The notes under the pieces are model-generated. The model had not been told where the DNA came from. It worked only from the letters and a program-made list of their open reading frames with translations, and searched no databases. Source: Siniperca chuatsi (taxonomy: Eukaryota; Chordata; Actinopteri; Centrarchiformes; Sinipercidae). Taken from it: 64,000 bases of DNA. Location of the stretch: the NCBI RefSeq assembly GCF_020085105.1, contig NC_058059.1, positions 27,445,971 through 27,509,970 of the forward strand. Direction: 5' to 3'. The translations under genes were made by a program, and so were the position numbers. This document shows positions 12,405 through 24,550 of this stretch, one piece after another. Positions within the stretch are counted from its first letter, which is position 1; each line of letters opens with the position of its first letter.

Positions 12405-13752
12405 TCTCCCTGGGGCCCCGTCCTGACTCCAGACCAGGGAGGGGAGTTCACGGGCCAACTGGTGGCCTGGCCTTGCACAGCCTGAAAGAACTACATGGAA
12501 CCACTGCCCTGTGGGCCCACAACCCGCAGGGATAGGCATTGGTGGCAGACAAAGGCTAATGCTGACCCCTGGCATCGCAGCCTGGATCTAGGGATGTGGA
12601 CCGTCACCAATTTGGCAGGGAAGGAACCAGAGCTAGTGTCGGCAGTGGAGCAGTACCAGCTAGATATAGTTTGGCTCACCTCTTCACATAGCACTGGGTC
12701 TGGAACCAAACCAAACTCCAGCTGGGACTGAGAACGTCTGGCTGAGGCCCCAGTCTGTGAGGTCTTTAACTCCCACCTCCAGAAGAATTTCTCATGGGGA
12801 GGTTAGGGACATGGAATCCGAATGGGCCATGTTCAAAGCCTCCATTGTGGAGGAAGCTGCTCAGAGTTGTGGTCAGAAGGTGGTCAGTGCCTGTCATGAC
12901 AGCAACCTGAGAAGCCTGTGGTGGACACCAGCATTAAAGGAGGCCGTCAAACTGAAGAAGGAGGCTGGGAGTTACAGTTGCTGGGGGCAAGAAGGGCTGC
13001 GGCTTCTGTGGTTACCCAAGCAAAAACCTGGGTGTGGAAGGAGTTCTGGGAGGCTATGGAGAAGGACTTTCGGTTGGCCTTGTCACAGACACGCCAGGCT
13101 CCACCACACACCGCATTCCTTCGCCTAAGCACTGATTCCTTGCACCTGTCACCCATCACACACCTGAACGTAATCAGCCACTCTACTCCTCCATAAATTC
13201 CATCTCCTCACCACAGTCTGTGTCCGGTCACGTTAGTATGAAGGACAGTACTTCTACTTCTGCCTCCAACACTCCACGGACTCACCCACGACTCTTCGTC
13301 CCGACTACCGCTACCCCGAACCCCGAACCCGACTCCAGTAATCTCCAGTTCCCCGAGTGTGTCGCTCCAGCTCCGGCTCCTGTGCGTCTCCAGTCTCCCG
13401 TGTGTGTCGCTCCGGTTCCCGTTCCCGTGTTCCTCTGTTCAACTCCAGAACTCTTCTGCCATCATCTAAATAAGGGACGGTATCACTAACCCCTCTCATC
13501 CATTCAGATTACCTTTGTGTGTCAATAAACTCTCTGTTTCTTCAGCGTTGTCTCCGGTTGATCTGTCTGTAACAGGCCTCAAGGAAATTCTGGCAAATTG
13601 TCAGATGACTCAGGAAGGGAAAGCAGGGCTTGGCTCAGGCTGTGTTCAGCAGGGGAGGAGGACTGCTGACCCTGACTGGGGATATTGTCAAACAGTGGAA
13701 AGAGCACTTTGAAGAACTCCTGAACCCAACCAACGCGTCCTCTGTGGAGGAC
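12405..13752 (+). mobile_element. Truncated LINE (endonuclease start and linker)
   Basis: This is a plus-strand non-LTR element of a different family from LINE-A. The first part reads LGMWTVTNLAGKEPELVSAV followed by YQLDIVWLTSSHS, the beginning of an endonuclease domain. After a deletion near 12745 come DMESEWAMFKASIVEEAAQ and LWWTPALKEAVKLKKEA, the linker before the reverse transcriptase. The linker is cut by a solo LTR (13081-13574) and resumes as LTLTGDIVKQWKEHFEELL with NPTNASSVED. The reverse transcriptase is absent, and a stop and a frame change lie inside. Confidence 0.8.
13081..13574 (+). mobile_element. Solo LTR, gypsy-like, TSD GGCCT
   Basis: This 494-bp segment starts TGTCACAGAC and ends GTCTGTAACA, near-perfect inverted termini with the TG...CA ends of an LTR. 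Direct repeats GGCCT flank it (13076-13080 and 13575-13579). It sits inside the LINE linker, and removing it with one GGCCT restores the linker. An AATAAA at 13524-13529 is a plausible polyadenylation signal and CCATAAATT near 13190 a weak TATA. No internal coding region remains, as expected after recombination between two LTRs. Confidence 0.88.
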
Positions 13753-14900
13753 CAAGTATAGGACTCTAGTTGAGTGTTTGGGTGGTGGAGAGATTTGAAA
13801 AGATTTAAAACGGTAATTTCTTGATGAACAGAAGAGACCATAATTTTCTTGTTAGACTAAAGAAGACTTTTACTTTGACAAACTGAATGATTCTACAGAA
13901 TAAAAGACTTGAGTTAATTTGTCATGTTTGCAGGTTGTTGTTTCTCCTGCAGCTCTATTAACACCTCGCACAATTAAAAATTCAGATTCCACCTTTTCAA
14001 TCTCTTCAGTGTTTTATGAAATGAAAAGAAGAATTTGACTCTTGATAGCTAAATAACTAAACACTGAAGTTTTCATGTGTGTGCATGACATGAGATAATT
14101 AAACATGTAAACATCTCTGAGACAATTACTGTTTTTCTGTTAAAGAGGCATAGAGGCAAACTAAACTCTTAATTTGCTTTTTGATGAGGTTTTGTGTACA
14201 TTTGTCTCATTTCATTTTTAAGTCTAAATAATAATAGAGATGGATATTATTGAATAATGTGCTGTGATTGGCTGAGTGCATGAAAATGTTAAATGTTTGT
14301 GTTTATTTGCTGTTTTCTGGGGTCATAATGTCCTTACAGTGCTGTAAAAATCCAGGCTGTGACCTTTTGATGTCATTTATTTTGACCTCATTAGTCACGT
14401 TAAACTAACAAGACCCAACAACTGACACTTTTCTTTTTAATTAGAAGAATCCACATTCACTTAGTTTGGCGTCTCTGGCGAGTCTGTTCTTTTTCCTGTT
14501 AAACTCAGTTTCAATTGTATTGAGGCACAGCAGCGTAAGTTTATTGATTATTTAAATCTCCCAACACATTGACAGGATCGGTCAGGATCTAATGTTAATT
14601 AATGTTCTTTGTTCTTCTACACATCCAACACGTCACACACACAGTCCAGGTTCATACAGTGAAATTGTTTGGCGTAAAGCAGCCGTCCTCCTAATAAATC
14701 CTGAGCTCCATCAGAGCTGTCTAAAAAATGTATTTCAAAAGCTAAAAGTTTAATTCTGTTTCCTCTGGAGTTTCCTCTGTCCTGTCAAGTTTATAACTAC
14801 AATTTTTTAGTTTTGCTGCTTAAATGTCCCGTGATATTTGCTGTGACATTACTGTGCACATGGAAATGTTTAAAACTACTGAAAGAAAATCTTTAATACA
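13753..14900. other. No supported gene
   Basis: AT-rich sequence, mostly unique-looking, with no open frame of note and no recognised repeat. Confidence 0.4.
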
Positions 14901-15743
14901 CAGCCCGTTCTCATTCCCAGGGGGTCAAATACCGATGTTTTGTCATGCCTGTCAGTGGTGTGTACAGACACACATGGTACCCTGTATGGGACACATAGGG
15001 CTGCCAGAAAGCCTTGAGGAAGTCAGGTGACGTAGTATAACGAGCGACAAAGAGCGAGAAAATCCACCTGTAGAGGTGGTGCGGTGGTTGGATAGGTCAA
15101 ACAAACACAGGACTTTCACCCTAGAAACTGGTGTTTGTGTCCCGTGTGAAACCAAAAGTTAACATTGAGTTATTTAAATTTTTTAGTTACGTTACGTTAT
15201 GGTCCTGCTAGTCTCCTTCTCTTTTCCTGTTGATTTCCCCCTACTTGTGTTCCTGTGAGTCTTCTGTTTGTTTTTCTCTGTGTAATATTGTGTGTGTCTG
15301 TCTGGGCATGGCGTTCCATCCCTGCCTCTGCTACCAATCACCTCACACCTGGCTCCCCCTCGCTACCTCCTGCACACCTCATCCACTAATCAAGACTCTG
15401 CAGTATATATACCCCTGCTCTTAATTCCAGTTTTCACCAGATCGTCAGTTAGCCTTCGTAGTAAAACAGAACGGAGAAGTTACTCTAGTCTTGTGATTTT
15501 GCTTCGTGTGTTTGGATTCCTGCCTGACCTGTTGTTACCCTGTGCTCAGGTTCACCTCTTGTCTCAAGATTCCTGTCACCTGCTCTTCTCTCTGCCACGC
15601 CAAACAATTCCTGGAGTCCACGTGTCTGTCTCCATTGTCTGCCAGCCTGTCCACCACGCTAGACAACTCCTCGAGTTACAGAACAGCTGTCACCGCCTGC
15701 TCTGCTTCTCCACTCAGGCCGTTAACGCAAATCAACCAGTCGC

Positions 15744-16290
15744 TATGCTGTCTTTTGATTCTTTCGTGTCTATGTTAAAGAATGTTTTGGACCACCCTGA
15801 TCCCAGAGGAAATTACTCCCAATTGTTTGCTAAATCTCCACCAGGGTGCCAGAAGTGTGGCTGATTATTCTGTGAAGTTTCGGACTCTGGCTGCCGACAC
15901 TGAGTGGAATGATGAAGCATTAATGGAAGTGTTTTTGAGTGGATTAAATGAAATACTAAAGGATGAATTGGCCACTTGTGATGAACCTGCTAACTTTGAC
16001 TCTCACGTTTCTTTGGCCATCAGACTCGACAACCACATACATGCGCGACACAGAAAGAGGGAGGGGCATGTCTTTTCCCCATCTACGCAGCGTTCCTCAC
16101 TATCGCCGTCAGCTAGAGCCCATTCTCCGCATTATATAGTTGAAGCTCCATCTGCCTCCATCTCCAAGGAGCCTTTGCAGTTGGGTCAAGCCCACCAATC
16201 AACCGCTGAATGCAGGCAGGGGAGTGTTTTTACTGTGGCAGTTTTGGTCATCGCATTTTCCACTGTCCTGTGCAGCCAAAAGAGCTGGCT
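15744..16290 (+). pseudogene. Gypsy gag remnant with CCHC zinc knuckle
   Basis: Gag is the structural protein that packages element RNA. The frame at 15782-16060 reads GARSVADYSVKFRTLAAD, then ALMEVFLSGLNEILKDELA and HVSLAIRLDNHIHARHRKRE, the usual order of a Sushi-like gypsy capsid. A frameshift near 15830 separates it from the upstream MLSFDSFVSMLKNVLDHPD. In another frame, 16213-16284 encodes CFYCGSFGHRIFHCP, a CX2CX4HX4C nucleic-acid-binding knuckle. At least two frame changes disable it. Confidence 0.85.
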
Positions 16291-16574
16291 CATCAATAAC
16301 TGTGTGGGTATTGATGAGCCAAGATGTTTCCTCTGTCCCACCACCCTCCTATACTCAACTCTAAGCCACTCTCTGCCATAACCAGTCCACGTTTCCTCCC
16401 CAAGCTTTATTAGATTCAGGTGCAGATGATAGTTTTCTGGAAAAGGAGGAAGCCGTCTCTGTAAAATGTTTTTTGTGGGTTGAGTTCTTCCTGGTGCAAC
16501 GCTCCCTTCTAGCAGACTGTACAACCTGACACGTCCCAAAAGAGAGAATATCGAGAGGTGTATAAATAATTCAC

Positions 16575-16685
16575 TTGCAGCTGGAATAATCAGTCCTTCT
16601 TCTCCTGTAGGCGCTGGTTTCTTCTTCGTGGGTAAGAAGGACAAATCCCAGTGTCCCCCCATCGATTATCGACATTACTGTTAAG
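16575..16685 (+). pseudogene. Gypsy reverse transcriptase fragment
   Basis: About 36 codons read [20 protein letters not shown] then [12 protein letters not shown], the conserved entry of Ty3/gypsy reverse transcriptase (usually I-R-P-S-S-S-P ... F-V-K-K-K-D ... C-I-D-Y-R). It is followed directly by 3' LTR sequence, so the catalytic YxDD region is gone. The same block recurs at 32328-32431. Confidence 0.82.
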
Positions 16686-16830
16686 ACGGCGTATCCCCTT
16701 CCGAGTCTTGCATTTGGGTCCAGATATCTCTGTGTTTCATAACAGTTACGTTACGTCACATGACTTCCTACCAGCTAACCAAGTAGTTTTGTTGCCTAAA
16801 CCTAACCAACACTAAACATTCCTTAAACAT

Positions 16831-18010
16831 ATTTTAAATTAGTTTGTCAAAAAAAATCTTCACTTAAGGTCTACATACGAGCTTTCCAGCTTACAACCAC
16901 ATCCTTTCTCAGCTGATGGAGTTTGCTAAGTTGTCATGGAGTTGGTTCAGTTCTTCACACACATGCCAGAAGTATGGAATTTTTGTCATGTGATAACCGG
17001 TCGTATTTGAGGGCTGAAGGTGTTACCAGTCTCTGTTCAAAGATGGTCTCTGCAGATGAATGTGAATGTCCACCTTGATCTTTCTCCGATCATCCACTGA
17101 TGACCTTTGACCTCTTCTCAGGGTATACTGTGAGTGGTTTTGGTCTGGTGTTCAGGGTCCTTGATATTTCTTCAAAGTAGTGTTCCCCGCTGTCACATAT
17201 GATGTCATTCTGATGTCATACACCAATCTACCAGGCTTCCAATGGTTTATGGTAAGTGCTGACTCCTTATGGCTTCAATAATCTGGCTAGATGTACTGAC
17301 AGCCCAGCCACAATTACATTACTATAAAATTATTACATTACTAATTACTCAAACATGAAAGTGATTAGTTACATTACTTTTGTTAATCAGCACAGCTCCA
17401 TCAAAGGTTCCTTTAAACAACTCCATATCCTCCTGTTATGCAGCAAAGTTGGTCCGGGGTCAATTTGTTCAGTATTTCAATTTTTTATTGCCAGATATAG
17501 AAGCTTAAATGTAACAAACAATGCAAATTCCACCTAGTGCTAATAGTAATATTAATAATGTAATAATAATAGGAATGATAATCACAGGAATAATAATGAC
17601 AAGCAGACATCAAAAGTGGCCAAGAGGCCTTGAAGTGCAGCTCCTCAGCCTTCATATACCCCCAGATGAACCATGATTGGCTACAGGTCACCAGATTCAC
17701 AAGCCAATAGCACGAGGGAGGAGGAGGAACTAGAGCTGAGGCCCACAGAGCCTGAGGAGCAACACAGCACACTTTAACACATTTTATCAGTTACACCTTC
17801 ACCTATAGGGAGATGTAACGCCTCCACAGCCACACATCACATTTCTGTACCGAACACACGAAGTCCTGGTAAGACAGCGAATAACCGACCCACAAAATTT
17901 CAAAGTACTGATGAGTTACTGAGATCAGTAACTGTAGTATAATTTCTGAACTTCAAATTATAATAACCCACACTACTTGTTCCTGATAAAAGTAATCACA
18001 TTACTGTAAT
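16831..18010. other. No supported gene
   Basis: AT-rich sequence, including a run of AATAATAATAATAGG-like trinucleotides near 17540-17600. No domain or repeat family was recognised. Confidence 0.4.
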
Positions 18011-18012
18011 AT

Positions 18013-18400
18013 ATATCCTTTATTTACCTAGGAAGTTACATTGAGATTAAAACCTCTTTTACAAGTGATACCTAGCCAAGACAGGGTTAAATAGCAGCAT
18101 CCAACACATACCAGGGACAACAACATCACTACAGCAACAGTAGGTAAGAAAATAATACATTACATAATACAGTGGATTAACAAGGCAGCAATATTCAGTC
18201 ATGTGTTTGTTAGTTAATTAATTGAGGCAGCTGCAGATAGCAGTGACCACAGCCCTTATTCTAAGTTTAAAATCATTTAAAGAGCTTTGACCTTGGCTTG
18301 CAGATCATTCCAGGACCAAGGACTGTAGTAGAACAGGTTTGTTTTGTCAGCCTCTGTACTGAAGCCATTTGTGCGACCTAAGACTATGACTGCTTTGCAA
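18013..18400 (-). repeat. Probable LINE 3' end or related repeat
   Basis: TTTATTTACCTAGGAAGTTA followed by GATTAAAACCTCTTTTACAA resembles the reverse complement of a fish LINE 3' terminus, and the downstream ACCAAGGACTGTAGTAGAAC matches the style of its preceding coding end. No reverse transcriptase motif is visible, so the family is uncertain. Confidence 0.4.
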
Positions 18401-19284
18401 AAATAAAAACTTCCATCTTAAGTAAGTAGGAAATTTGTCTGAGATGATCATTTAGACTAAAGTGTACCAGTGTTGTAACCTATGCAAAGTGAGGGATGAC
18501 CATCCTACATCCATGTTGTATAAGGTACAATTATTACCAAATTACCAATTATTATCAAAATGTAGAACTGTCTGTGCAAACATTCAGTTGTCGTGAACAC
18601 ATCTTAGTGCATGTACTCTTTGCTTCTCCTCTGCTGTTGTCGTGTTGTGTGCACTCTAACAACACACACGTCGTTCACCTGCAGCACGCCCTGACTAGTT
18701 TAATCCGATACATAATTACAGTGATGGCTGAATGAAAGACGACTATTATTTGGAGCTATTTCACAGCTGTGAATGATAACGCTGCTAACTGCAATGTGTG
18801 TATGAAACCCAGGTCTCATAGATGGCAGGTAGAAATTCTACCACTCAGCTGATCTTACAATTATTGCTAACCTTTGGTAAATCAATTAGTGGTCATGAAA
18901 ATGTATTCAGATTTAGCCTATTGATGATGCATTCACCTAAAAAAAAAAAATACTGCACACACTGCTCTCCCCTGCATGAAAGTAATAAGCTGATTTTAAT
19001 AATAAAAAGTATTGGTAACAGAATTGATATTGGTGATTCTGGCCCTGTATTACTTGGTATCGGATCAAAACCAAATTTTGCAGGATTGGCCACTGCAAAA
19101 TTTGAAGTGACATCCTAATTGAAGACCCGCCTTGATGAGAGGACTGACAGATTGCATTTCCATTTGAATTTTGACACCAAAAAATGGTCACCATCTTTGG
19201 ACCTGTGGTCATCGCTAGTGTTTCTCTTTTCTTGAGCAGTCTACCAACTCTGAGCTGCATCACTGACTACAAATTCAAGACAGC

Positions 19285-19306
19285 ATGTGTGTGTGTGTGT
19301 GTGTGT
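19285..19306. repeat. GT microsatellite
   Basis: A pure run of GT dinucleotides, about 22 bp. The surrounding 18400-19700 has no recognised gene or element. Confidence 0.9.
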
Positions 19307-19719
19307 TCATATCTGTCAGGCTGCCACCACAGACCCCCACACTAAACACTTGGGTGGCACACAGGCAGACACACACAGTCTTCACAAACATGACTTTTAA
19401 TTTCCCGTCTGACATTAATATCCGTTTGTAGATTAACACGCACGTTCTGGGGTTTCATTGTCTTCCCCTGCTGTGTTGGTAGATCTGAGCTGCTTATCTT
19501 TGTGATGAAAACACAGAGAGAAGGTAAAGCTGTGAAAGGAAAATCAAATTAGAAATGAAGAAGACAGGAAAGATTCCATTCCATCAAATGAAAATACGCT
19601 CAATGTCTTGTGCAGCTACTAAAATTTGGAGACCGTGTATACATCCAGAGTTAATAGTGGGTGGACTTTTATGGAAGTTTAATAAAAACTTCCATTATTA
19701 TTTGTAACCCACAAAAAAC

Positions 19720-19965
19720 AGTCCACAAATGTGTAGCATAATACACAAATATTTCACTATCCACAAACATTTTGGAGTGTAAATAGTTTCACCACAACAA
19801 ATACATGTAAAGTGATATATATGCATTTGTGGATCCATTTGTCGATTGCTTCCTGTCAGCTTGTGGGCCACGTGACATTTGTGACTTCTCTCCTGTTTAT
19901 TTGTAGCATTTTGTCCAATTCAGCATACAACGCAGCCGATCTGTAGAAAAAAATCCACAAATGTG
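19720..19965 (+). repeat. Dispersed repeat with a CCACAAATGTG motif (plus copy)
   Basis: This stretch contains ACATGTAAAGTGATATATAT, GCATTTGTGGATCC and GATTGCTTCCTGTCAGCTTG in the same order as the complement of 30925-31240. The two are copies of one interspersed repeat in opposite orientations. It is rich in TCCACAAATG and lacks coding capacity. Confidence 0.65.
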
Positions 19966-20734
19966 AGGTGCAGTTACTAGCTACACCAGCAGGTGGCGAG
20001 ATCCCCTCACATGAGCTGACAGAACTACAGTCTGTAAACTGCTAGAAGAAGGCTAAACAAGAGTCATCAAACCAGCTGGCTTCTACCAGGAGGAGAAAGA
20101 CGGGGTGGAGCAACTTTATTTAACCCAACGGCCATGATTGAGGATGGGGTTCATCATTGTCATCTCCAGGTGAGTGTGCTGTGCTGTGCTTGCTTACTTA
20201 CTGGCATTGCCTACAGTTTGCTAACATCAGTGTTAGCTAGCTGTGGCAGTGGTGTACAGGCTAGCTCATGTTCATCAGATCATTTAGTTTGGGGCCCTGT
20301 TTCAGAAAGCAGGTTTAGTGAAAACTCAGAGTGAAACTGGGTTTTCAGTTCCAGAAAGAGAGGTAACTTAAACTCTGGGTCAGTTAGCATGTTAAGTGAC
20401 TCTGAACCCAGCCTGCTGGCAGCGTTTCTTCAGCAAACCCTGAGTTTCTCTGTGTCTCCTCCCTCACACAGAGCCAGACACGCTGTTTCATTTCCTCATT
20501 CATTCAGTCCGTATCAAAGCGCTATCAAAGTGCATTAGTTAGCGGAGGTTTACTGTCAGAATCTAAATTCTGGTTGGATATTAGTTTTATTATAACTCAG
20601 GACTATCTGAAGTTACTGCTTTTATGTCAGTCATTCTTCGTGGTTTTTGCCCTCACATTCAAATATTACACAGCATAAAGTCAGCTCAAAATAAAATCTC
20701 TGCATGTCCTTCTGTTTTTATAACACTGACTCTG

Positions 20735-20885
20735 TGCCATTGACTGTATATAAAGATGGACGACATGACAGCTCCCCAGAAGTGAAGCCTAAACATCTCT
20801 ATCGCCCCCTGGTGGCTGGCTGCAGTACAGGTCATAAACCCCGCCCCCTCCATGTTAGTGGATGGGACATGGGCCAAACTAAAAA
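20735..20885 (+). repeat. Short interspersed repeat, class unknown
   Basis: GACTGTATATAAAGATGGAC, CATCTCTATCGCCCCCTGGT and CCATGTTAGTGGATGGGACA in this order recall a short repeat common in fish genomes. No polymerase III promoter boxes or terminal repeats were identified here. The flanks (20000-20730 and 20890-22380) have no supported gene. Confidence 0.45.
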
Positions 20886-22387
20886 CTCAAAGTACACCTC
20901 AAATACATTTTTCCCAAAGATGATTTGTCATTTTAAGTAGTTCTTATCAAGCTGATGTATGTTCAAGTGTTCATTTTTCTGATAAGTTTGGTTTTAATTA
21001 GTTATTTGATGCTATAAAAATGGGGTTTCACGTCATGATTGACAGCTGTGATTGACAGCTGCTCTGAGAGAAGGCACTTGCAGGATTCTTTTCAGGGAAT
21101 TGTACGTAGAGTAGGACCGTCGAGAGTAGATGTAACTTTCCATTAACTCTAACTATCCATAACCAGCATTGTCTTTTTCAAAACGACAAAATGAGTTGTT
21201 CTGCAGTAAACTGTACTAACCGATCTGAGGGATCTTTGCAGTTTTTTCTGTTAGTTAAATTCATATTTTGTAAGCTAATCAGTAAGTTAATGTTATTAGC
21301 TAGCTAGCTAAGACAACAAGCAGTCTAACGTTAGCTATGTGGAAAAAAGCCGGTGATCGGTAGCTAGCAGTTACAAATTATTTTTTATTTTAGAAAATAA
21401 GGTAAAAATCTGAATTAACTTCTGTAATTTGCGCTTTGAGTAGTCAGACTAGAAAGGCATTATATAAGCACAGTCCATTTACCATTTAATTTCTGTAAAG
21501 AAATCATTCTACTGTGGTTGAACTTCAATTAAAGCCAGTACTGTAGTACAGCCATTAGTTCTGCAGCAATTAAGATGTGAAACTGTTTTGATGAGAAACA
21601 ATCCGGCCATCTGGCCTGCCCAATATGTAACATTAACGTTACTGTAGTCTGATTACTGGGCATTATACTGTAAAGAGCAAAAGGCTCGACTTTTACTCAG
21701 CTCTCTGTGCAAGGCTGAAATTTTTATTGAATATCTTGAAGAAAGCAGTAACGTTATAGTTCTGCCTGTCTCCTGATATGTATTTGCCTGGGTCATACAG
21801 TTTATGTTCCAAACCTTCGAATCCGCCCACTCCACCGAGTTGACTGGAAATGGAGTGTAACCAGATGACAATTCAGTCTGATATCAAGCAAGATAGATAA
21901 AAAATAACAACAAACTAAAACTTGCACTCCAACATTCCTTAGTAACTGGCAGTGGTAGAACGCAGTATTACAAACATAAATTGCTGGAGGAATGCGCTGG
22001 CATTCACACACTACGGGCAACATCAATTCACCAGTTTCTAGCTGATAATAGTCTGTTTTGTGCAGAATGCAGAGACCGCTTAAGGGCAGGTGTCTTCCAT
22101 AACTGTGTGGTCCTAAAATGCCACAATTCTATTAATTTGTTACTTTTCTTATTGTTTGAATGTGTGCGTTTGTAGTCTTAACTATATTTGAAATTTGCTA
22201 CAACTTTAACATACGTACAACTTGTGGAATTTAGTTATAAAGTAAGGTATTAATATCTCAATAACCATTAGAGATTAACAGGTGGCATCATTGTAATCCC
22301 CTGGGCATCACAACACCAGATCTTTATTCATGGTAGTTATTTTGTAACCAGGTATGGTTATTTAAGATATTGTCTTGAAAGTAAATA

Positions 22388-22950
22388 AGTAACAGCCCCC
22401 CCCCCCCGGTCAGCACGTCCACTGATTGGTCAGATGCTTTTTGGAACTTCCTTACAAACTTTCTCTATAAAAGACCCTAACTGGAATGCAACGGTGGATT
22501 TTCTTTGCTACCGGTGCAAGGTGTTCCATTCTGTCCCTGCATTGCTAAACCAACTTCAATCCTCAACTAATCTTCACCCCGGCGGCTGCAACACCGTCCT
22601 CTCCTGACATCACCACAGCTGCCTGCACGGACACGCAAGTAGCACGCTTCTTCTCTGCTAACTGGGTAAACTCTAACTTAACAAGTGACCTCTCTCACAA
22701 CTTGATTGTAAATTTACCACCACTTTTACACCAGCTGCTTCCAGTGACGGTCACTACTCTCATTTGGTGTATTCATGTGTTGCATCCCTGCCAAACTCTG
22801 TTTCTGTATACACGGTCCTTCACTGTAGCATCATTGTATGTGTAGTTAGCGTTGTATTGAGTCATTGTCGTGTCTTTCTTTGTTAGTAGTGTTAGTAATA
22901 AATGTTTTAAATATAAAGTTGTTGCCTTGGTTTTCTATAACTTACATCCA
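22388..22950 (+). promoter_or_regulatory. LTR-like or promoter-like segment
   Basis: After a run of C (22397-22407), an inverted CCAAT box (GATTGGTCAG) and a strong TATA box (CTCTATAAAAGACCC, about 22464) are followed about 430 bp later by an AATAAATG polyadenylation-like signal. This arrangement fits a retroelement LTR (U3-R-U5) or a polymerase II promoter. Terminal dinucleotides and target duplication could not be fixed and no coding region follows. Confidence 0.3.
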
Positions 22951-23413
22951 GTCACTTTACATATCGTTCCTTGTTTATCTTGCTACCTGAGTTCAGGTTA
23001 ATTCCCAAAGCCAATTACTGCAGTAACGTGAGCCGCCGAATGTGAAACTGTGGTCAAGCCAGCCGCCGTAGTAGTGTTATCATGGTAAGGATGGAATCTA
23101 AGCGAGGCGAAGGTCCTGAAAGATACACATTTTCTTACATGTTCTTTGTTGTTTTATGAACATAAATACTAATATAATTACTATAAAATAATAATAATAG
23201 AAAATAAATACAAAATGTGCATGTTCTTTTATGAACATAAATACTAATATATTAAACATACCTACATTAAACAAACACTGCACCAACTTGGAGAAATCAC
23301 ACCGAAATCAGGTGATTGTAGCAGACAACAAAGAGTTAAGACTCGCATTTCAACAATTTTTCACATTTGATACACAATGTACAAACTACATTGTAGGCCT
23401 ATTACACATTATA

Positions 23414-23655
23414 CAGTGGTGTGAAAAAGTGTTTGCCCCCTTCCTGATTTCTTATTTTTTTGCATGTTTGTCACACTTAAATGTTTCAGATCATCAAACA
23501 AATTTAAATATTAGTCAAAGATAACACAAGTAAACACAAAATGCAGTTTTGAAATGAAGGTTGTTATTATTAAGGGAAAACAAAATCCAAAACCCACATG
23601 GCCCTGTGTGAAATAGTGATTGCCCCCTAAACCTAATAACTGGTTGAATTTACTC
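23414..23655 (+). mobile_element. One end of a Tc1/mariner-type transposon
   Basis: CAGTGGTGTGAAAAAGTGTT directly after a TA dinucleotide, followed by TGCCCCCTTCCTGATTTCTT and later GTGTGAAATAGTGATTGCCC, matches the terminal region of a Tc1-like element common in fish. The TA is the expected target. No transposase and no matching right terminus were found within the next 2 kb, so this is a truncated or solo end. Confidence 0.65.
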
Positions 23656-24445
23656 ATGTTTAAACTTTCAGAAAATCTTTTCCTTTACAGTTTTCTCAAT
23701 TTTTGTATGCAATCCTTTTCAGGATGACCCTGAGTATTAACACATTTCTATTTTCCTAATATTTGAAATGTCATCAAATCCTTCATAAGAGGTTTTCTGA
23801 AATTTTCAAAAGAATCTTGTTCAGGATAACCCTTACTATAACCATGTACAATACAAATTAATGTAACTGAACTATTTTGGAGACAATAAAGGGCAATAAT
23901 ATAGATACCCAAAATATTGTGAACAAGGTTAAACTTTTCAAATCAAGAGCAACCATTCTACAAGCATACAGAAGGTGAAGTATTTTCAGTTTTTAATCAC
24001 ACAGAAAGTAATCCCAGTCAACACATTTGGAAGCTTTGCTGTGTCCATCCCCATCCAACAGCTGTCACACTGAATCTGTAAAAGGGCAGATTAACCACCT
24101 TTACTTGAAAAGCACAGAGGTTTATTCAAACGACATTTCACCACAAAGGCTGGTTTTATCCAGGTTTCCAAGTTTTACCATGCTTTAACCAAATGTTCCA
24201 TTGCTATTGCCATGGTCACAGGTTGCCATTTATTTTGATTGTTTGCTAATCTGCAATAGGATGTGTTTTACTTAATATGAATTGCCAGCTGAATAGATAC
24301 ATGGACATATGATAGTGGCGCACTGCAGATAATTACATAGACCAACTTTTCTTGGAGACTGTGATGGACAATAAGGGATAACACTTATCCCTGAAGTATT
24401 TTGGTTTACTTTCTGTCTGTGAATGTTTGTTAGAGGTCAAAACTC
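23656..24445. other. No supported gene
   Basis: AT-rich sequence with no recognised frame or repeat. Confidence 0.35.
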
Positions 24446-24459
24446 CAGCAACACTTGTA

Positions 24460-24550
24460 GTAAATAGAACAACTTGAATGTTTCGTCTTCTGGCCTTCAT
24501 CAGGGTCATCCGATGGATTGGATGAAGGCCACAAGCCAAAATATTGTCCA
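24460..24550. mobile_element. Possible 3' termini of a second Penelope-like family
   Basis: GTTTCGTCTTCTGGCCTTCA on the left faces GATGAAGGCCACAAGCCAAA on the right, inverted copies around a spacer of about 20 bp. The phrase TGAAGGCC...CGAAAC is similar in style to the GGGAGCCGAAACG block of the Penelope-like copies elsewhere in the window. No coding sequence is attached, so the assignment rests on the motif and the inverted layout only. The following 24570-25870 holds nothing recognisable. Confidence 0.3.

Larger units (their letters stand above)
15196..16744 (+). mobile_element. Internally deleted Ty3/gypsy element, TSD GTTAC
   Basis: This 1,549-bp relic is flanked by GTTAC (15191-15195 and 16745-16749). 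The left end GTTATGGTCC mirrors the right end TTTCATAACA, consistent with an LTR whose first T is lost. In order it holds LTR/leader sequence with AGTATATATACCC, a gag remnant, a CCHC knuckle, a short reverse transcriptase piece (about 16575-16680) and the last 60 bp of the 3' LTR (TTTGGGTCCAG...CATAACA). That end matches the end of the solo LTR at 30161-30767. Protease, most of the reverse transcriptase, RNase H and integrase are deleted. Confidence 0.85.
14900..16830 (+). repeat. Dispersed repeat, copy 2 (split by a gypsy element)
   Basis: The left half (to 15195) ends TTTTTAGTTACGTTAC, and the right half (from 16745) begins GTTACGTTACGTCACATGACTTCC and runs to CCTAAACCTAACC. Together they give a continuous repeat related to copy 1 at 300-900. 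The Ty3/gypsy element at 15196-16744 lies between the halves. Confidence 0.65.
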
